This document shows positions 16,550 through 18,476 of a DNA stretch of 18,476 bases, one piece after another (position 1 is the first letter of the stretch; each line of letters begins with the position of its first letter). The DNA lies in NCBI GenBank assembly GCA_013205365.1, contig JABMNC010000151.1, positions 1-18,476 of the forward strand, read 5' to 3'. The translations under genes and the position numbers were made by a program. The notes under the pieces are model-generated. The model searched no databases. It worked only from the letters and a program-made list of their open reading frames with translations, and was not told the DNA's origin. The DNA comes from Cryomorphaceae bacterium (GTDB taxonomy: Bacteria; Bacteroidota; Bacteroidia; Flavobacteriales; Schleiferiaceae).

Positions 16550-17403
16550 GTCAATTTAGGAGCTCTGGAAAACTACTCTTGAGTGGTGAATACTGGGTGC
16601 TCCACGGCGCGGAGGCCTTAGCCATAGCCACTGAAAAAGGCCAAACGCTCCGATACGAAGAGGCGGACTGCGAACTGCACTGGATCGCTAAAGACAGCAA
16701 GGACCGCGTCTGGATGGACTGCGTCGCAAACCAAGACCCCTACCTGGCGCGGATTCTGAATGCCGTCCAAAAACTCAAGGGAAGCCTGCCCCGCCGGGGG
16801 CGCGTGAGCACCAAACTCGAGTTTAACCGCAATTGGGGATGGGGGTCGTCGTCGTCGCTCGTCGATTTGATTGCCCAGTGGACTGGTCTTGACCCGATGG
16901 AGCTTCACTTTGAAACCTCCGAAGGTTCAGGATTTGATGTGGCCTGCGCGCGTGCCGGGGGAGCTATTGTCTACCAAAAGACAGGGCCTCGAAGCGCGGT
17001 TTGGAATAATATAGCCTCGGCCCATTGGCCCCATGAGCACTTTGGCTTGGTCTATCTGGGCGGCAAGCAAGACAGCCAGCGCGAGGTTGCTAAGATCCGC
17101 AGAGAGCCCTTGGCCAGTGAGCTTGATGCAATAAGCGCACTGTCGCGTCATTTAGCTTCAAGCAAGGACGCAGAAGCCTGGTCGCGGGCCATCGATGAGC
17201 TCGAAGACCGCACCGCCTCATGGCTCCAGATGGAGCGCGTGCAGAATAGGTTTCCTGGCGTTCGTGCAACCATAAAGAGCCTTGGCGCGTGGGGGGGCGA
17301 CTTTGCCCTCGCCGTAGCCCAAGACCCCGAAGACTTGAAGTACTTTCCCTTAAACGGGCATCTGCTCTTAAAATGGTCCGACTGCGTCTCCTTGTCCTCC
17401 TGA
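16546..17403 (+). CDS. GHMP-family kinase of the GYDIA type, probable mevalonate-pathway kinase
   Basis: The 285-residue protein has the GHMP fold signals: an N-terminal SSGKLLLSGEYWVLHG (residues 6-21), the phosphate-binding loop WGWGSSSS at 97-104, and GSGFDVACA with the catalytic-type aspartate D131. It resembles the Bacteroidota GYDIA family, named for the motif at this place, which here reads GFDVA. Such genes sit next to HMG-CoA reductase in many Flavobacteriales, and GSG-F/Y-DVA is also close to phosphomevalonate kinases. Phosphorylation of mevalonate or a derivative is therefore likely, but the exact substrate is not proven. The ATG at 16546 overlaps the reductase stop (ATGA). The frame is open to 16498, but that extension lies inside the reductase gene. 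Confidence 0.88.
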
Positions 17404-18476
17404 GCCTGCTGCTGCTCAGCAGCCAAGCTTGGTCAGCCCACCTTGTTGGTGGAGAACTGACCTATACCTGCATTGGCAACAACCAGTATACCATTCGCCT
17501 TGTGGTCTACCGCGACTGCAACTCCACAGGGGCGCAGCTGGATCCGCAATCCTCCATAGGCATTTACGACGGAATCCAACCCAATTTGCTGCACAACCTC
17601 TTGGTAAATAAGGGGCCGACCATTCCCGTGCCCTCGAGCACCGGCAACCCCTGCCTTCAGGCGCCGCCCAACATCTGCACGGAGTACGCCGTGTACATCA
17701 CCACCATCACTCTGCCTGCCCGAGCCAACGGATACGTAATTACCTACCAGCGCTGCTGCAGAAATGCGACCATTAGCAACATCCCAACGCCCGACGACTG
17801 GGGCTCTACCCTAGTTGCGCGGATTCCGCCCAACGACCTGTGCAACAGCAGCCCACAGTGGAACAGCCTCCCTCCCATTGTGCTCTGCAACCAAGAAAAT
17901 TTGAGCATTCCCACTTCGGCAACCGACCCCAACGGCGACTCTCTGCACTATGTTTTATGCAGCCCCTTGCACGGAGGAGGCAAAGACAACGGAACCGGAT
18001 TCAACTCACCGATGCCCAGCCCTCCAGCGCCACCGCCCTATTCGCCGATTGGCTTTTTAAACCCCGCTACGGCAAGCAATCCCATACCGGGAAATCCGTC
18101 CTTAAGTATTAATGGAGCAACGGGAACACTCACCGGGAGGCTCACGGTAACCGGCCAGTTTGTGCTTACCATTTGCGTAGAAGAATGGCGAAACGGCACC
18201 CTTCTGAACACCATAAGGCGGGACTACCAGTTTAATGTGACGTCCTGCCAAGCCAACATCGTAGCCAAGATTATTTCTGAAATCGACGACCCAACCCAAA
18301 TCTGTATTGGCGCTACCGTGCCCTTCAGGCACCAGAGCATCAATGCCTCGACCTTTTACTGGGATTTTGGCGACCCCAGCCGCAGCGACGATACCTCGAG
18401 GCTGGCGCTCCCGACCTTCACGTTTAGCGACACCGGCACCTTTTGGGTGATGCTTGTGGCCAATCCGGGCTGGCCC
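17373..18476 (+). CDS. Secreted PKD-domain surface protein, probably type IX secreted (3' partial)
   Basis: This reading frame stays open for 368 codons to the window edge. It starts at an ATG inside the end of the GHMP kinase gene (31-nt overlap) and begins with a clear signal peptide: MVRLR, a leucine-rich core and QAWSA, with cleavage near residue 22. The mature start HLVGGELTYTCIGNNQY, then VVYRDC, is a layout I know from very long Bacteroidota proteins annotated as gliding-motility-associated C-terminal-domain proteins. Cysteine pairs (CIGNN, YRDC, CC in QRCCRN, CVEEW) suggest disulfides. From about residue 310 a PKD domain starts (FYWDFGD, FTFSDTGTFWVMLVANPG). The C-terminal secretion signal, if any, lies outside the window. 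The role is likely adhesion or surface structure, as inferred from this architecture. Confidence 0.85.
   Translation, partial: MVRLRLLVLLSLLLLSSQAWSAHLVGGELTYTCIGNNQYTIRLVVYRDCNSTGAQLDPQSSIGIYDGIQPNLLHNLLVNKGPTIPVPSSTGNPCLQAPPNICTEYAVYITTITLPARANGYVITYQRCCRNATISNIPTPDDWGSTLVARIPPNDLCNSSPQWNSLPPIVLCNQENLSIPTSATDPNGDSLHYVLCSPLHGGGKDNGTGFNSPMPSPPAPPPYSPIGFLNPATASNPIPGNPSLSINGATGTLTGRLTVTGQFVLTICVEEWRNGTLLNTIRRDYQFNVTSCQANIVAKIISEIDDPTQICIGATVPFRHQSINASTFYWDFGDPSRSDDTSRLALPTFTFSDTGTFWVMLVANPGWP

Overview
This window is chromosomal core DNA from a member of the Bacteroidota, most likely the Flavobacteriales or a relative. The evidence is the gene content (a purH-mreBCD-mrdA-rodA run, a coaX-to-lptC run, a mevalonate pathway with class II HMG-CoA reductase and a GYDIA-like GHMP kinase, and a PKD-type surface protein with a typical flavobacterial N-terminus), promoter elements of the Bacteroidota TAnnTTTG type, and the near absence of Shine-Dalgarno sequences. 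I saw no phage, insertion sequence, CRISPR array, toxin-antitoxin or defence genes. Genes are packed tightly and no stretch over 300 bases lacks a gene.

Region 1 (1-6772, + strand) holds the 3' part of purH followed by mreB, mreC, mreD, mrdA (PBP2) and rodA. Gaps are at most 10 nt, and two junctions are 4-nt ATGA overlaps. The five genes after purH make the elongasome: MreB scaffold, MreC/MreD membrane linkers, PBP2 transpeptidase and RodA glycosyltransferase.

Region 2 (6792-14336, - strand) reads, in transcription order, coaX, a beta-barrel outer-membrane protein, a TPR protein, lptC, a 64-residue two-helix membrane protein, a CNNM/CBS/CorC protein and, behind its own candidate promoter, a large membrane-anchored PpiC/SurA-like prolyl isomerase. 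Apart from coaX, the recognisable products act on or in the envelope (LPS transport, outer-membrane protein folding). The barrel, TPR and small membrane proteins are of unknown function and are reasonable candidates for envelope roles. coaX is odd because an aspartate normally invariant in type III pantothenate kinases is serine here.

Region 3 (14337-14560) is a compact divergent control region. It has a -7 element for coaX on the minus strand, one for tRNA-Phe on the plus strand, the tRNA, a strong hairpin-plus-T-tract terminator, and another -7 element 4 nt before a GTG start codon.

Region 4 (14561-18476, + strand) contains a zinc-ribbon/transmembrane small protein overlapping a polytopic membrane protein, then HMG-CoA reductase and a GHMP kinase (mevalonate pathway to isoprenoids), then the start of a secreted PKD-domain protein that runs off the window. 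The mevalonate genes appear to begin at their own promoter just after the membrane-protein gene.

I did not find a clearly new multi-gene system. The observations most worth following up are the substituted CoaX, the forced TTG start of lptC, the probable leaderless GTG gene, the Cys/His-rich loop in PBP2 and the unknown envelope proteins around lptC.
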